Assembly: GCF_001921215.1 (NCBI RefSeq)
Contig: NZ_MSIF01000038.1
Coordinates: forward strand, 1 to 60,567
DNA: 60,567 nt
Source: Actinophytocola xinjiangensis
GTDB taxonomy: Bacteria; Actinomycetota; Actinomycetes; Mycobacteriales; Pseudonocardiaceae
Direction of reading: 5' to 3'
Positions 22,166 to 32,208 of the stretch are shown piece by piece. Within the stretch, counting starts at the first letter, position 1. Every line of letters begins with the position of its first letter. Both the position numbers and the translations under genes were made by a program. The notes beneath the pieces were generated by a model, which searched no databases, was not told where the DNA came from, and saw nothing but the letters and a program-made list of their open reading frames with translations.

Positions 22166-22500
22166 GTCGTCGTGCCTCGTTGCCGGGTGCGGCAGAGTTG
22201 TTCAGGGAGACGGGAGAGCGGGCGGAGGAGAACTGGCCGGTGACGCAGCCGCCGCCGGTCTCGTCCCGGCGCGGGTCACCGCGCCAGAAGCACACGTCCA
22301 AGATCACGGTGTACGTGTCGGACGAGGAGCTGCTGGCGCTGGAACACGCGCGCCTGGGGCTGCGGGCGACCCACGGCCTGGCGGTCGACCGGGGCCGGGT
22401 GGTGCGCGAGGCGATCGCCGTGGTCCTCGCCGACCTGGACGAACGCGGTGAGGACTCGGTGCTGGTGCGACGACTGCGCCATGACACAGCCGGGAAGTAG
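22162..22500 (+). CDS. Small ribbon-helix-helix-like protein, probable ParA partner
   Basis: The 112-aa basic protein starts at the GTG overlapping the parA stop. Residues ~43-95 have the pattern of a ribbon-helix-helix DNA-binding fold: a beta strand SKITVYVS, helix EELLALEHARLGL, then helix RGRVVREAIAVVLADL. The N-terminal half is Pro/Arg-rich and probably flexible. Position directly between a ParA ATPase and scpA suggests a centromere-binding-like partner or a regulator. I do not recognise a named family. Confidence 0.7.
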   Translation: MSRRASLPGAAELFRETGERAEENWPVTQPPPVSSRRGSPRQKHTSKITVYVSDEELLALEHARLGLRATHGLAVDRGRVVREAIAVVLADLDERGEDSVLVRRLRHDTAGK

Positions 22501-22506
22501 CGTTCG

Positions 22507-23327
22507 TTGACCGATCCCGGACCCGATCCCTCCTCACCACGGTTCACGGTGCGCCTGTCGAACTTCGAGGGCCCGTTCGACCTGCTGTTGCAGCTGATCT
22601 CCCAGCACGAGCTGGACGTCACCGAGGTCGCCCTGCACCGGGTCACCGACGACTTCATCGCCCACCTGCGCCAGGCCGGCGACGACTGGAACCTCGACGA
22701 GACCACCGAGTTCCTGGTGATCGCCGCGACGCTGCTCGACCTGAAGGCGGCCCGGCTGCTGCCGACCGGCGACGTGGAGAACGAGGACGACCTGGCGTTG
22801 CTCGAGGCCCGCGACCTGCTGTTCGCGCGGCTGTTGCAGTACCGGGCGTACAAGCAGGTGGCGGCGCTGTTCGCGGAGCTGGAGGCGGGGGCGCTGCGCC
22901 GCTACCCGAGGTCGGTGGCGCTGGAGGACCGGTTCACGTCGCTGCTGCCCGAGGTCATGCTGGGGGTCAACCCGCAACGCTTCGCCGAGGTCGCGGCGGC
23001 GGTGTTCCGGCCGAAGCCGCCGCCGACGGTGTCGATCGACCACCTGCACATGGGGAAGGTGTCGGTCCGCGAACACGTCGCGATCCTGCGCGTGCGGCTG
23101 GCGACGGCCGGTCGGGCCACGTTCACCGAACTGGTGGCCGACTGCGAGCACAGCATCGAGGTCGTCGCCCGGTTCCTGGCGCTGCTCGATCTGTACAAGG
23201 AGGACGTGATCGCCTTCGACCAGGAGGAGGCGCTGGCCGAACTCCTGGTCCGCTGGACGGGCGGGACCGTCGACGAGGCCAAGGCCGCCGCGGGCATCAT
23301 GTCCGCCGGTGACGAGGAGGAGTACGG

Positions 23328-23331
<4 letters not shown>
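22507..23331 (+). CDS. scpA: Segregation and condensation protein ScpA (kleisin)
   Basis: The 274-aa protein has the kleisin N-terminal helices ([24 protein letters not shown]) that bind the SMC neck, and a C-terminal winged helix. A TTG at 22507 is used as start; an internal GTG at 22549 is the alternative and also leaves the conserved start. It forms a complex with ScpB and SMC in chromosome condensation. The stop overlaps scpB (GTGA). Confidence 0.92.
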
Positions 23332-24189
<858 letters not shown>

Positions 24190-24200
<11 letters not shown>

Positions 24201-24924
24201 CGAAGGGGTCCGCCTGCAGAAGGTCCTCGCCCAGGCCGGGATCGCCTCGCGGCGGGCCTCCGAGGAGCTCATCGCCGAGGGGCGGGTCAGTGTGGACGGC
24301 AAGGTCGTCACCGAGTTCGGCCGCCGGGTCGACCCGGACAACGCGGTGATCCACGTCGACGGCGTCCGGGTGATCGTGCGCGCCGACCTGGTCTACCTGG
24401 CGTTCAACAAGCCGCGCGGCGTGCACACCACGATGTCCGACGACCGGGGCCGCCCGTGTGTCGGCGACTACGTGCGCGACCGCCGGGAGCGGCTGTTCCA
24501 CGTCGGCCGGCTCGACGCCGACACCGAGGGCCTGCTGCTGTTCACCAACGACGGCGATCTCGCGCACCGGTTGACGCACCCGTCGTTCGAGGTGCTCAAG
24601 ACCTATCTCGCCGAGGTGTCCGGTCCGGTCGGGCGTACGGTCGGCCGCCAGCTGCGCGACGGCGTGGTGTTGGAGGACGGCCCGGCGCGGGTCGACGAGT
24701 TCCGCGTGGTCGACACGCACGCGGGGCGAGCGATGGTCGAGGTCGTGCTGCACGAGGGGCGCAACCACATCGTGCGCCGGCTGCTGGCCGAGGTCGGGCA
24801 CCCGGTGCGCAAGCTGGTCCGCACCCAGATCGCCGGGGTGCGGCTGGGCAGCCAGCGGCCCGGTTCGCTGCGGGCCCTCACCCATCCCGAACTCGGTTCA
24901 CTGTTCGCGGCCGTCGAGCTCTGA
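24190..24924 (+). CDS. rluB: 23S rRNA pseudouridine synthase, RluB/RsuA family
   Basis: The 244-aa protein has an N-terminal S4 domain ([22 protein letters not shown]) and the RsuA-type catalytic segment [19 protein letters not shown] with the active aspartate. The ATG at 24190 is used; a TTG four codons earlier is less likely. It isomerises a uridine in 23S or 16S rRNA. The stop shares bases with the next start (TGATG). Confidence 0.9.
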
Positions 24925-26081
24925 TGCCCGACTGGGTCCGGCCGGTCGAGCGCGGCTGGGTGGTCCGCGACGAGGTTCCTGGCCCGGACGTCGACGAGTT
25001 CGCCGAGCCGGAACGGGTGATCGAGGCGTTGCGCCGGCGTTCCACCGGCACGCTGCTGGCCGTCCAGCATCCACATCGGACACCGCGGGCGATCGCGGCC
25101 GGACTGGGGCTGCACGACGCGCTGCCGGCGGCCAGGGCGACGCTGGCGACGTTGCGGCGCACCGCGTACCGGCCGGTGACCGACGTCGTCGCCCCGTACG
25201 AAGTGGACGGTCCGGACGGGACGGCGTGCGGTCTGCTGTGTCTGGTCGACCCGGCCGCGGTGGACGCCGCCGGGCACGACCGGGTCCGGCACAGCGAGCA
25301 GGTCTACCCGGAGATCGTCGCCGACCGGGGTGAGATGCTCACCGGCCTGGGTCACGCCACCAGCGCCGCCATGCTCGTCCCGGTCAGCGGGACGAACACG
25401 CTGACTGAGACGCTGCGTGCCGCCGTCGCCGGCACGCTCCCGGAGATCACCACGGTGGACTCCGGGGGGCGCCGGCACCGCCTGTGGCTGCTGGGCCCCG
25501 GCCGGTGCCAGGACACCGTGCTCGCCCGCGCCGCCGAGCACCCGCTGATGGTCGCCGACGGCAACCACCGGGTCGCCGCCGCGACCGCCGCCGGCCTGGG
25601 CGGGCTGCTGGCCCTGATCACCGCGGGCCCGGCCCTGCGCATCGGCGCCTTCCACCGTGTCATCACCGGCACCGGCCTGACCCGCGACGACCTGGTCGGG
25701 GCGTGGCGGGCCGCCGGTCTCACCGTCGAGGAGTCGGACGCGCCGCCCGAGCCGGGCACGGTGCTGGTCCGCTGTGGCGACGGGATGGTCCGGGTGCGGC
25801 TGCCGGGAACCGGCCTGGACCACGCCGCCGTCGAGGAGGTCCTGCTGCGTGACGCGCTGGGCCTGGCGCCCGACGGCCCGCACGTCCGGCCGCTGCCCGA
25901 CGGCCGCGAGCCCCCGACCGACGCCGACGCGGTCGTGCTGGTGGCGCCCGTTCCGCTGTCGACGGTCCAGGCCGTGCACGCCGCCGGCCGGCGGATGCCG
26001 CGCAAGAGCACCTACTTCACGCCCAAGCCCCGCAGCGGCCTGCTGCTCGCCGAACTGACCCGCCGCCAGGGCGGTAACTAG
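24924..26081 (+). CDS. DUF1015 family protein
   Basis: The 385-aa protein shows the DUF1015 signatures: a VAPYEV segment, the DGNHRVAAA motif (usually DGHHR) and the C-terminal PRKSTYFTPKPRSGL segment. Some members of the family (SerK) phosphorylate free serine with ADP, so a kinase-like reaction is possible. The start overlaps the rluB stop by one base. It lies where M. tuberculosis has cmk and may be an accessory addition. Confidence 0.82.
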   Translation: MPDWVRPVERGWVVRDEVPGPDVDEFAEPERVIEALRRRSTGTLLAVQHPHRTPRAIAAGLGLHDALPAARATLATLRRTAYRPVTDVVAPYEVDGPDGTACGLLCLVDPAAVDAAGHDRVRHSEQVYPEIVADRGEMLTGLGHATSAAMLVPVSGTNTLTETLRAAVAGTLPEITTVDSGGRRHRLWLLGPGRCQDTVLARAAEHPLMVADGNHRVAAATAAGLGGLLALITAGPALRIGAFHRVITGTGLTRDDLVGAWRAAGLTVEESDAPPEPGTVLVRCGDGMVRVRLPGTGLDHAAVEEVLLRDALGLAPDGPHVRPLPDGREPPTDADAVVLVAPVPLSTVQAVHAAGRRMPRKSTYFTPKPRSGLLLAELTRRQGGN

Positions 26082-27259
26082 GCGGTGGCCGTGCGGCGGA
26101 ACCGGGTCGCGGCCAGGCGCATCACGGGTTCGGCGCCCCGCGCGGCCAGCGGCCCGAACACGGCCATGATCAGCACGTAGGCCGCCGCCAGCGCCGCGAG
26201 CTGGGCGTCCACCACGTTGGCCGACACCGCCAGCCCGGCGATGACGATCGAGAACTCACCTCTGGCCACCAGCGCGGCGCCGGTGCGGGCCCGGCCCATC
26301 CTGCCGATGCCCTGCCACTTCGCCGCCCACCAGCCGGTGATCAGCTTGGTGACCGTGGTGACCAGCGCCAGCAGCAGCGCCACCCCCAGCACCGGCGGGA
26401 TCTCGGCCGGGTTGGTGTTCAGTCCGAACACGACGAAGAAGATCGCGGCGAACAGGTCACGCAGCGGTTCGAGCATCCGGGTCGCGTTCTCGGCGGTGGA
26501 GCCGGAGATCGCGATGCCGAGCAGGAACGCGCCGACCGCCGCCGACACCTGCAACTGCTGGGCGACACCGGCCACCAGCAGCGCCGCGCCCAGCACGCGC
26601 AGCAGGAACACCTCGGGGCTCTTGCTGTCGACGATCGCCGAGACGTACCGGCCGAAACGCAGCGCGAGCACCAGGACCAGGGTCACCACGGCCAGCGAGA
26701 TGCCGATGGTCGTCAACCCGCCGAGCAGGGTCGCGCCGGCCAGTACGCCGGTGAGGATCGGCAGGTAGACGGCCATCGCCAGGTCCTCGAACACCAGGAT
26801 CGAGAGGATGACGGGGGTTTCCCGGTTGCCGAGCTGACCGAGGTCGGACAGTACTTTCGCGACGATGCCCGACGAGGAGATGTAGGTGACGCCGGCCATC
26901 GCCAGCGCGCCGATCACGCCCCACCCCAGCATCAGCGCCACGATCGCGCCCGGGGCGGCGTTGAGCACCAGGTCGAGCAGACCGGCCAGCCAGGACCGTC
27001 TCAGTCCGGTGACCAGTTCGGCCGCCGAGTACTCCAGGCCGAGCAACAGCAGCAGCAGGATCACGCCGATCTCGCTGGCCAGCGAGGCGAAACCCTCGAT
27101 GCCCTCGAGTGGCAGGATCCCGCCGCTGCCGAACGCCAACCCGCCGAGCAGGTAGAAGGGAATGGGCGAGATGCCGATCTTCCAGGCCATGCGTCCCAGG
27201 ACGCCGAGGCCGAAGAAGATCGCGCCCAGCTCGATCAGCGCGATCGCGGAGTTGTGCAC
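26078..27259 (-). CDS. CPA2-type K+(Na+)/H+ antiporter membrane subunit (KhtU-like)
   Basis: The 393-aa protein has about twelve transmembrane helices and the CPA2/Kef pattern: [11 protein letters not shown] in the unwound-helix region, [16 protein letters not shown] with the acidic pair position, and [12 protein letters not shown]. The GTG start lies six bases after the stop of a KhtT-like regulatory gene, so the two should form a complex in the membrane that exchanges K+ for H+. Its own end overlaps the converging DUF1015 gene. Confidence 0.87.
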   Translation of the reverse strand: MHNSAIALIELGAIFFGLGVLGRMAWKIGISPIPFYLLGGLAFGSGGILPLEGIEGFASLASEIGVILLLLLLGLEYSAAELVTGLRRSWLAGLLDLVLNAAPGAIVALMLGWGVIGALAMAGVTYISSSGIVAKVLSDLGQLGNRETPVILSILVFEDLAMAVYLPILTGVLAGATLLGGLTTIGISLAVVTLVLVLALRFGRYVSAIVDSKSPEVFLLRVLGAALLVAGVAQQLQVSAAVGAFLLGIAISGSTAENATRMLEPLRDLFAAIFFVVFGLNTNPAEIPPVLGVALLLALVTTVTKLITGWWAAKWQGIGRMGRARTGAALVARGEFSIVIAGLAVSANVVDAQLAALAAAYVLIMAVFGPLAARGAEPVMRLAATRFRRTATA

Positions 27260-27265
27260 CGGCCG

Positions 27266-27748
27266 CTACCCGCGGTCGAGGACGTCGGCCGCTTTGGCGA
27301 GCCCTTCACTCGTGCCGATGGTCACCAGCAGGTCGCCGCCGCCCATGACGAAGTCCGGGCGGGGGGAGGGGTGCACGGTGCCCGCGCGGACCACGGCCAC
27401 CACCGACACCGCGGTGCGGCTCCGCAGCTGCGTGTCACCAAGCGTGCGCCCGTCGTACGGGGATCCGGGCACCAGGGGAAGTTGCTTGGTGTTCACGCCG
27501 CTGAGGCCGTCGTGCTCCTTGGACAGTTCGGCGACCAGCTGCGGTGCGCCGAGCAGGCCCGCCAGGGCGGCCGCCTCGTCCGGGGACAACGGTATCGAGG
27601 CCGTGCAGGTGTCCGGATCATCCCGTTTTGATACGATCAGCTCCGAACGGCCGTCCCGATACGTGATGACGCCGATGCGTCGACCGGTGCGTAACACGAA
27701 ATCCTGGCGCGTGCCGATGCCCGGCAGTGGAGTCACCTCGACGTTCAC
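27266..27748 (-). CDS. TrkA-C (RCK-C) domain regulatory subunit of the antiporter (KhtT-like)
   Basis: The start is set at the GTG at 27748, giving a 160-aa protein that begins [11 protein letters not shown] like KhtT proteins; a longer frame to 27799 would pass through the promoter. The C-terminal half has the RCK-C pattern ([27 protein letters not shown]...[14 protein letters not shown]), which binds small ligands and gates the antiporter. A TATACC -10 element ends eight bases before the GTG, so the mRNA is probably leaderless. Confidence 0.84.
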   Translation of the reverse strand: MNVEVTPLPGIGTRQDFVLRTGRRIGVITYRDGRSELIVSKRDDPDTCTASIPLSPDEAAALAGLLGAPQLVAELSKEHDGLSGVNTKQLPLVPGSPYDGRTLGDTQLRSRTAVSVVAVVRAGTVHPSPRPDFVMGGGDLLVTIGTSEGLAKAADVLDRG

Positions 27749-27756
27749 CACGTCAC

Positions 27757-27762
27757 GGTATA
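27757..27762 (-). promoter_or_regulatory. -10 element of the antiporter operon
   Basis: TATACC on the minus strand lies eight bases from the GTG start, so transcription should begin at or next to the start codon. No clear -35 is seen. Confidence 0.45.
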
Positions 27763-27842
27763 ACCACCCGACTGCCTTCTTTCTTCCCGGCCCGCACACT
27801 CCTACCGTGGGCTGCGTCTCGCTGGCCGATCAAGGAGCCACC

Positions 27843-29207
27843 ATGGCTGGACGAACCACGTTCCGACTCGACGAGTCCGACCTGCCGACACGGTGGTACA
27901 ACATCGTGCCTGACCTGCCGAAACCCCCTCCGCCACCGTTACATCCGGGCACCCGCGAGCCGATCACCCCCGACGATCTGGCCCCGTTGTTCCCGAGGGC
28001 GCTGATCGAGCAGGAGGCGACCCAGGATCGTTATGTGCCCATTCCCGACGAGGTCGCCGAGGTCTACCGGCTGTGGCGTCCGTCGCCGCTGATCCGGGCG
28101 CGCCGGCTGGAGCGTGAGCTGGGCACCCCGGCCCGGATCTACTACAAGTACGAGGGCGTCAGCCCGGTCGGTTCGCACAAGACCAACACCGCCGTGCCGC
28201 AGGCGTACTACAACGCCGCCGAGGGCGTGGGGCTGCTGACCACCGAGACCGGCGCCGGGCAGTGGGGCAGCGCCCTGGCGTTCGCCAGCGCACAGTTCGG
28301 TCTGGACTGTGAGGTGTGGCAGGTCCGGGCGTCCTACGACCAGAAGCCCTACCGCAAGATCATGATGGAGACGTTCGGCGCGACCGTCCACGCGAGCCCG
28401 TCGGAGCTGACCGAGTCCGGCCGCGCCGTGCTGGCGCGGACCCCGGACTCCACCGGCAGCCTGGGCATCGCGATCAGCGAGGCCGTCGAGATGGCGGCGG
28501 GAAACCCGAACGCGCGCTACGCGCTGGGCAGCGTCCTCAACCACGTGCTGATGCACCAGACGGTGATCGGTGAGGAGGCGCTGGCGCAGATGGCGATGGC
28601 CGGCGACACCCCGGACCTGATCGTCGGCTGCACCGGCGGCGGCTCCAACTTCGGCGGCCTGGTCTTCCCGTTCCTGCGGGAGAAACTGGCCGGTGGTCCA
28701 CAACCGGAGATCCGTGCGGTCGAGCCGGCGGCCTGCCCGTCGCTGACCAGGGGCGTGTACACCTACGACTTCGGCGACACCGCCGGCCTGACCCCGCTGC
28801 TCAAGATGCACACCCTGGGCCACGCGTTCATCCCGGACCCGATCCACGCCGGCGGCCTGCGGTACCACGGGATGTCGCCGCTGCTGTCGCACATCGTCGA
28901 CCTGGGCCTGGTGGAGGCGGTGTCCGTGCCGCAGAACGAGTGCTTCGCCGCCGGGATCCGGTTCGCCAGGGCCGAGGGTGTCATCCCCGCCCCCGAACCG
29001 AGCCACGCCCTGGCCGAGTGCGTCCGGGAGGCGTTGCGCTGCCGCGACTCCGGCGAGGAGAAGGTCATCCTGACCGCGTTGTGCGGCCACGCCCTGCTCG
29101 ACCTGCCGGCCTACGCCACCTACCTGTCCGGCGACATGACCGACCGCCTCCTGTCCGACGACGAGATCCGGCTGGCCATGGCGTCGGTTCCGGAAGCGGC
29201 CGGCTAG
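27843..29207 (+). CDS. TrpB-like pyridoxal-phosphate enzyme (TrpB2 type)
   Basis: The 454-aa protein is a stand-alone tryptophan-synthase beta-like enzyme. The N-terminus is longer than in classical TrpB and has the TrpB2 pattern ([21 protein letters not shown]), the PLP lysine in GSHKTN and the phosphate-binding loop [16 protein letters not shown] lies six bases before the ATG. No trpA or other trp biosynthesis genes are nearby. It faces a tryptophan/anthranilate breakdown cluster, so a role in indole rescue or serine/threonine chemistry is possible, but this is context only. Confidence 0.87.
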   Translation: MAGRTTFRLDESDLPTRWYNIVPDLPKPPPPPLHPGTREPITPDDLAPLFPRALIEQEATQDRYVPIPDEVAEVYRLWRPSPLIRARRLERELGTPARIYYKYEGVSPVGSHKTNTAVPQAYYNAAEGVGLLTTETGAGQWGSALAFASAQFGLDCEVWQVRASYDQKPYRKIMMETFGATVHASPSELTESGRAVLARTPDSTGSLGIAISEAVEMAAGNPNARYALGSVLNHVLMHQTVIGEEALAQMAMAGDTPDLIVGCTGGGSNFGGLVFPFLREKLAGGPQPEIRAVEPAACPSLTRGVYTYDFGDTAGLTPLLKMHTLGHAFIPDPIHAGGLRYHGMSPLLSHIVDLGLVEAVSVPQNECFAAGIRFARAEGVIPAPEPSHALAECVREALRCRDSGEEKVILTALCGHALLDLPAYATYLSGDMTDRLLSDDEIRLAMASVPEAAG

Positions 29208-29211
29208 GCCC

Positions 29212-30306
29212 TCAGCGGTAGAGGTGGCGGGCGATGATCTCGCGTTGGATCTCGCTGGCGCCCTCGTAGATCCGGGGTGCGCGGACCTCGCGGTAGAGGT
29301 GTTCGAGCAGGTGTCCCTGTTCGAGCGCGCGGGCTCCGTGCACCTGGATCGCCACGTCGACGGCCTGTTGGGCGGTTTCGGTGGCGAAGAGTTTGGCCAT
29401 GGCCGACAGGTGGCCGGTGCGGCCACCGGCGTCGAAGGCGGTGGCCGCGTCGTGGACCAGCAGCCGGGCGGCGTGCAGGCGGGTGGCGACCTCGGCGAGC
29501 TGGTGGGAGACCGCCTGGAACTCGCGGAGGGGGCGGCCGAAGGCCTGGCGGTCGGCGGTGTGGGCGACGGCCGCGTCCAGCGCGGCCTGGCCCATGCCGA
29601 CGGCGAACGCGCCGACGCTCGGGCGGAACATGTCCAGGGTGCGCATCGCGACGGTCCAGCCGGCGTCGATCTCGCCGAGGACGGCGCTTGCCGGCACCCG
29701 CACACCGGCGAAGGTGAGCCGGCCGATCGGGTGGGGGGAGACCATGGACTGGCGGGTGCCGGTCAGGCCGGGGGCGTCGGCGGGGACGGCGAACGCGGTG
29801 ATCCCCCGGGCGCCGCGGTCGCTGGTCCTGGCGAACACCGAGTACACGCCGGCGTCCGGGGCGTTGGAGATGAACGCCTTCTCGCCGGTCAGCAGGTAGT
29901 CGTCGCCGTCCGGTTCCGCCAGCAGGGCGAGGGAGGCGACGTCGGAGCCGGCACCGGGCTCGGACAGGGCGAAGCCGACGGCGATCTCGCCGGCGGCGAT
30001 CGCGGGAATCCATTGGTCCACAGTGGACTGAGTGCCGGCCAGCAGGATCGGGTACGCGCCCAGACCCTGCAGGGCGAACGCCGTCTCCGCCTCGGTGCTG
30101 TGCCGGGCCAGACCCTCGCGGATCCGGCACAGGGCCATCGCCGAGGTCGGCGCGTACCGGTCGCCCTCGCGCCGGAAGATCTCGCCGAGCAGACCGTGCC
30201 TGGCCAGCCCCGCCAGCAGCGGGTGGTTGACCCGGCCCGGTTCCCCGGCGGCGGCCACCGGGCGCAGCGCGGCGCCGGCGGACTCGGCGCGCTCGGCCAG
30301 GGTCAT
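29212..30306 (-). CDS. Acyl-CoA dehydrogenase family protein
   Basis: The 364-aa flavoprotein has the ALSEPGAGSD segment, the FISNAPDAGVYSVFART region, the QAFGRPLREFQAV motif and the C-terminal IYEGASEIQREIIARHLYR that holds the usual catalytic position. It is the last gene of the eight-gene minus-strand operon and overlaps the RidA gene (ATGA). It would desaturate a CoA thioester formed after dearomatisation of 2-aminobenzoyl-CoA. Confidence 0.87.
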   Translation of the reverse strand: MTLAERAESAGAALRPVAAAGEPGRVNHPLLAGLARHGLLGEIFRREGDRYAPTSAMALCRIREGLARHSTEAETAFALQGLGAYPILLAGTQSTVDQWIPAIAAGEIAVGFALSEPGAGSDVASLALLAEPDGDDYLLTGEKAFISNAPDAGVYSVFARTSDRGARGITAFAVPADAPGLTGTRQSMVSPHPIGRLTFAGVRVPASAVLGEIDAGWTVAMRTLDMFRPSVGAFAVGMGQAALDAAVAHTADRQAFGRPLREFQAVSHQLAEVATRLHAARLLVHDAATAFDAGGRTGHLSAMAKLFATETAQQAVDVAIQVHGARALEQGHLLEHLYREVRAPRIYEGASEIQREIIARHLYR

Positions 30307-30713
30307 GCCGGGATCACCGCCGTCCCCACCAACTCCACCACGGCTTCCTCGTCGAACAGCGCGGCCACGCCCAGCAGCGCGACGGCCGGGTAATGGCGGC
30401 CGAAGTGCTCACGCCACACCGAACCCAGCTCCGGCAGCGCCGCCTTGTACCCGGGCACGTCGGTCGTGTAGATCACCAGCGACACCAGCTGGTCGGGCGT
30501 CGCGCCAGCCGCCGCCAGCGCGGTGACGACGTTGCCGGCCGCCACCCCGAACTGCTCGGCCATCGTCGTGCCGATGATCACGCCGTCGGGGCCCTGGGCG
30601 GTCTGCCCGCCCAGGTACACCGTGCGGCCGGGGGCGGCGACCACCGCGTGCGCGAAGCCGACGGGCGCGGCGAGGCCCGGGGCGTTGACGATCTCGTTCA
30701 CCGGCCGCTCCAC
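30303..30713 (-). CDS. RidA family (YjgF/L-PSP) protein
   Basis: The GTG at 30713 with GGGAGG eight bases upstream gives 136 aa; a longer frame to 30737 overlaps the previous gene more. The fold is recognisable from TVYLGGQTAQGPDG, the QF...NVVTALAAAGATPDQLV helix and the C-terminal VELVGTAVIP strand. The conserved Arg seen in deaminase-active RidA (around the IYTTDV strand) is not obvious. RidA proteins hydrolyse enamines/imines, and a similar gene occurs in the Azoarcus 2-aminobenzoate clusters, so it may remove the amino group here. Confidence 0.85.
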   Translation of the reverse strand: MERPVNEIVNAPGLAAPVGFAHAVVAAPGRTVYLGGQTAQGPDGVIIGTTMAEQFGVAAGNVVTALAAAGATPDQLVSLVIYTTDVPGYKAALPELGSVWREHFGRHYPAVALLGVAALFDEEAVVELVGTAVIPA

Positions 30714-31525
30714 CTCGGCTTCCTCCCGGCCGTCCACGCGGCGTAGAACTCCGCGTGGTCGTCGCTTTTCATCAGCAGGGCCTGGGTCATCGCCTCCAGC
30801 TCGATCGAGCTGCCGAGGTCCATGTCCAGCTCCCTGGTCAGCAGGACCTTCGTCGACGAGTAGGCGAGCGCGGGGCCGTCGGCCAGCCGCCTGGCCAGCT
30901 CGGCGGTGTGCTCACCCAACTCGGCGTCGGGGACGACCCTGGTCGCCAGGCCGATCCGCTCGGCGTGCGCGGAGTCGACCTTGTCGCCCAGGATCAGCAG
31001 CTCGGTGGCCCGGCCAAGGCCCACGAGCCGGGGCAGCAGGTACGCCGAACCCATGTCGGCGCCGGCCAGCCCGACCCTGGTGAACAGGAACGCGAACGAC
31101 GCCGACTCGGCCAGCAGCCGGAAGTCGCTGGCCAGCGCGATCACCGAACCGGCCCCGGCGGCGATCCCGTTGACCGACGCGATCACCGGCAGCGGGCACT
31201 CGCGCAGCGCCTTGACCACCGCGCCGGTCATTCTGGTGAACTCCAGCAACTCGGCCGGTGCCATCCGTCGCAGCTCGCCGATGATCTCCTCGACGTCGCC
31301 GCCCGAGCAGAACCCCCGGCCCTCGCCGGTGATCACCACGACCCGCGCGTCACCCCGGTGGGGGAGTTCGGCGAGCAGGTCGCGCAGGTCGGCGTAGACG
31401 TCGAAGGTCAGCGCGTTGAGCTTGTCCGGCCGGTTCAGCGTGACCGTGGCGACGCCGTCGGCCACCACCAGGTCGAAGTGCTTCCAGTCACCGGTGAACC
31501 CCGGCGACGCCCTGAAGGGACTCAC
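30698..31525 (-). CDS. Enoyl-CoA hydratase/isomerase family protein
   Basis: The 275-aa crotonase-fold protein starts at a GTG overlapping the SDR stop. It has the oxyanion-hole segments GFCSGGDVEE and GIAAGAGSVIALASDFRL, and retains an acidic residue in the AGADMGSAYLLPRL region. The long N-terminus and operon context point to hydration or ring cleavage of an alicyclic CoA ester in the 2-aminobenzoyl-CoA route. Confidence 0.86.
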   Translation of the reverse strand: MSPFRASPGFTGDWKHFDLVVADGVATVTLNRPDKLNALTFDVYADLRDLLAELPHRGDARVVVITGEGRGFCSGGDVEEIIGELRRMAPAELLEFTRMTGAVVKALRECPLPVIASVNGIAAGAGSVIALASDFRLLAESASFAFLFTRVGLAGADMGSAYLLPRLVGLGRATELLILGDKVDSAHAERIGLATRVVPDAELGEHTAELARRLADGPALAYSSTKVLLTRELDMDLGSSIELEAMTQALLMKSDDHAEFYAAWTAGRKPRWSGR

Positions 31526-32208
31526 GTCTGTACTCCTCCTCCGTCCAGGACGATCGTCTGGCCGTTGATCGCGCCGGCATCCGGGGAGGCCAGGAACGCC
31601 ACCGCGAACGCGACCTCCTCCGGTTCGAGCAGCCGGCCCAGCGGGGACAGCGCGGCCAGCGACGCCACACTGTCCTGTTCGGACTTCCCGGTCACCTCGG
31701 CGACCTTCGCCGCGCTGCGGGCGGTCATGTCGGTGCGCACGAACGTCGGGCACACCGCGTTGGCGGTCACGCCGGTCCCGGCGACCTCGGCGGCGACCGA
31801 GCGCATCAGGCCCAGCGCCGCGTGCTTGGAGGCCGTGTAGCCGGCGGTGTAGGCGGTGCCGACCAGGCCGACGGTCGAGGCGACGGTGACGATCCGGCCG
31901 CTGTCGCGTTCCCGCATGCCGGGCAGCACCGCGCGGGTGCACAGGAACGCGCCGGTCGCGTTCACCTCCAGCTGCGCGCGCCACTGCTCGACCGAGGTCC
32001 GGTGCACCGGCGCGCTGGCCGAGATACCGGCGTTGTTGACCAGCACGTCCACCCGTATCCCGTCGAGCACCGACCGCACGGCGTCCTCGTCGGTGACGTC
32101 CAGGTCGGTGTGGTTGAGCGCCACCACCCGGTCGCCGGCGTCGGTGAAGCGCCGCGCGACGGCCGCGCCGATTCCCTTGGTGCCGCCCGTGACGACGACT
32201 GTCCTCAC
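31522..32208 (-). CDS. SDR family oxidoreductase (3-oxoacyl/3-hydroxyacyl type)
   Basis: The 228-aa short-chain dehydrogenase has TGGTKGIG for cofactor binding, NNAG, and YTASK as catalytic pair. The start is a GTG overlapping the ligase stop by 4 nt and the end overlaps the hydratase start. In this operon it should oxidise or reduce a hydroxy/oxo-acyl-CoA intermediate. Confidence 0.86.
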   Translation of the reverse strand: MRTVVVTGGTKGIGAAVARRFTDAGDRVVALNHTDLDVTDEDAVRSVLDGIRVDVLVNNAGISASAPVHRTSVEQWRAQLEVNATGAFLCTRAVLPGMRERDSGRIVTVASTVGLVGTAYTAGYTASKHAALGLMRSVAAEVAGTGVTANAVCPTFVRTDMTARSAAKVAEVTGKSEQDSVASLAALSPLGRLLEPEEVAFAVAFLASPDAGAINGQTIVLDGGGVQT

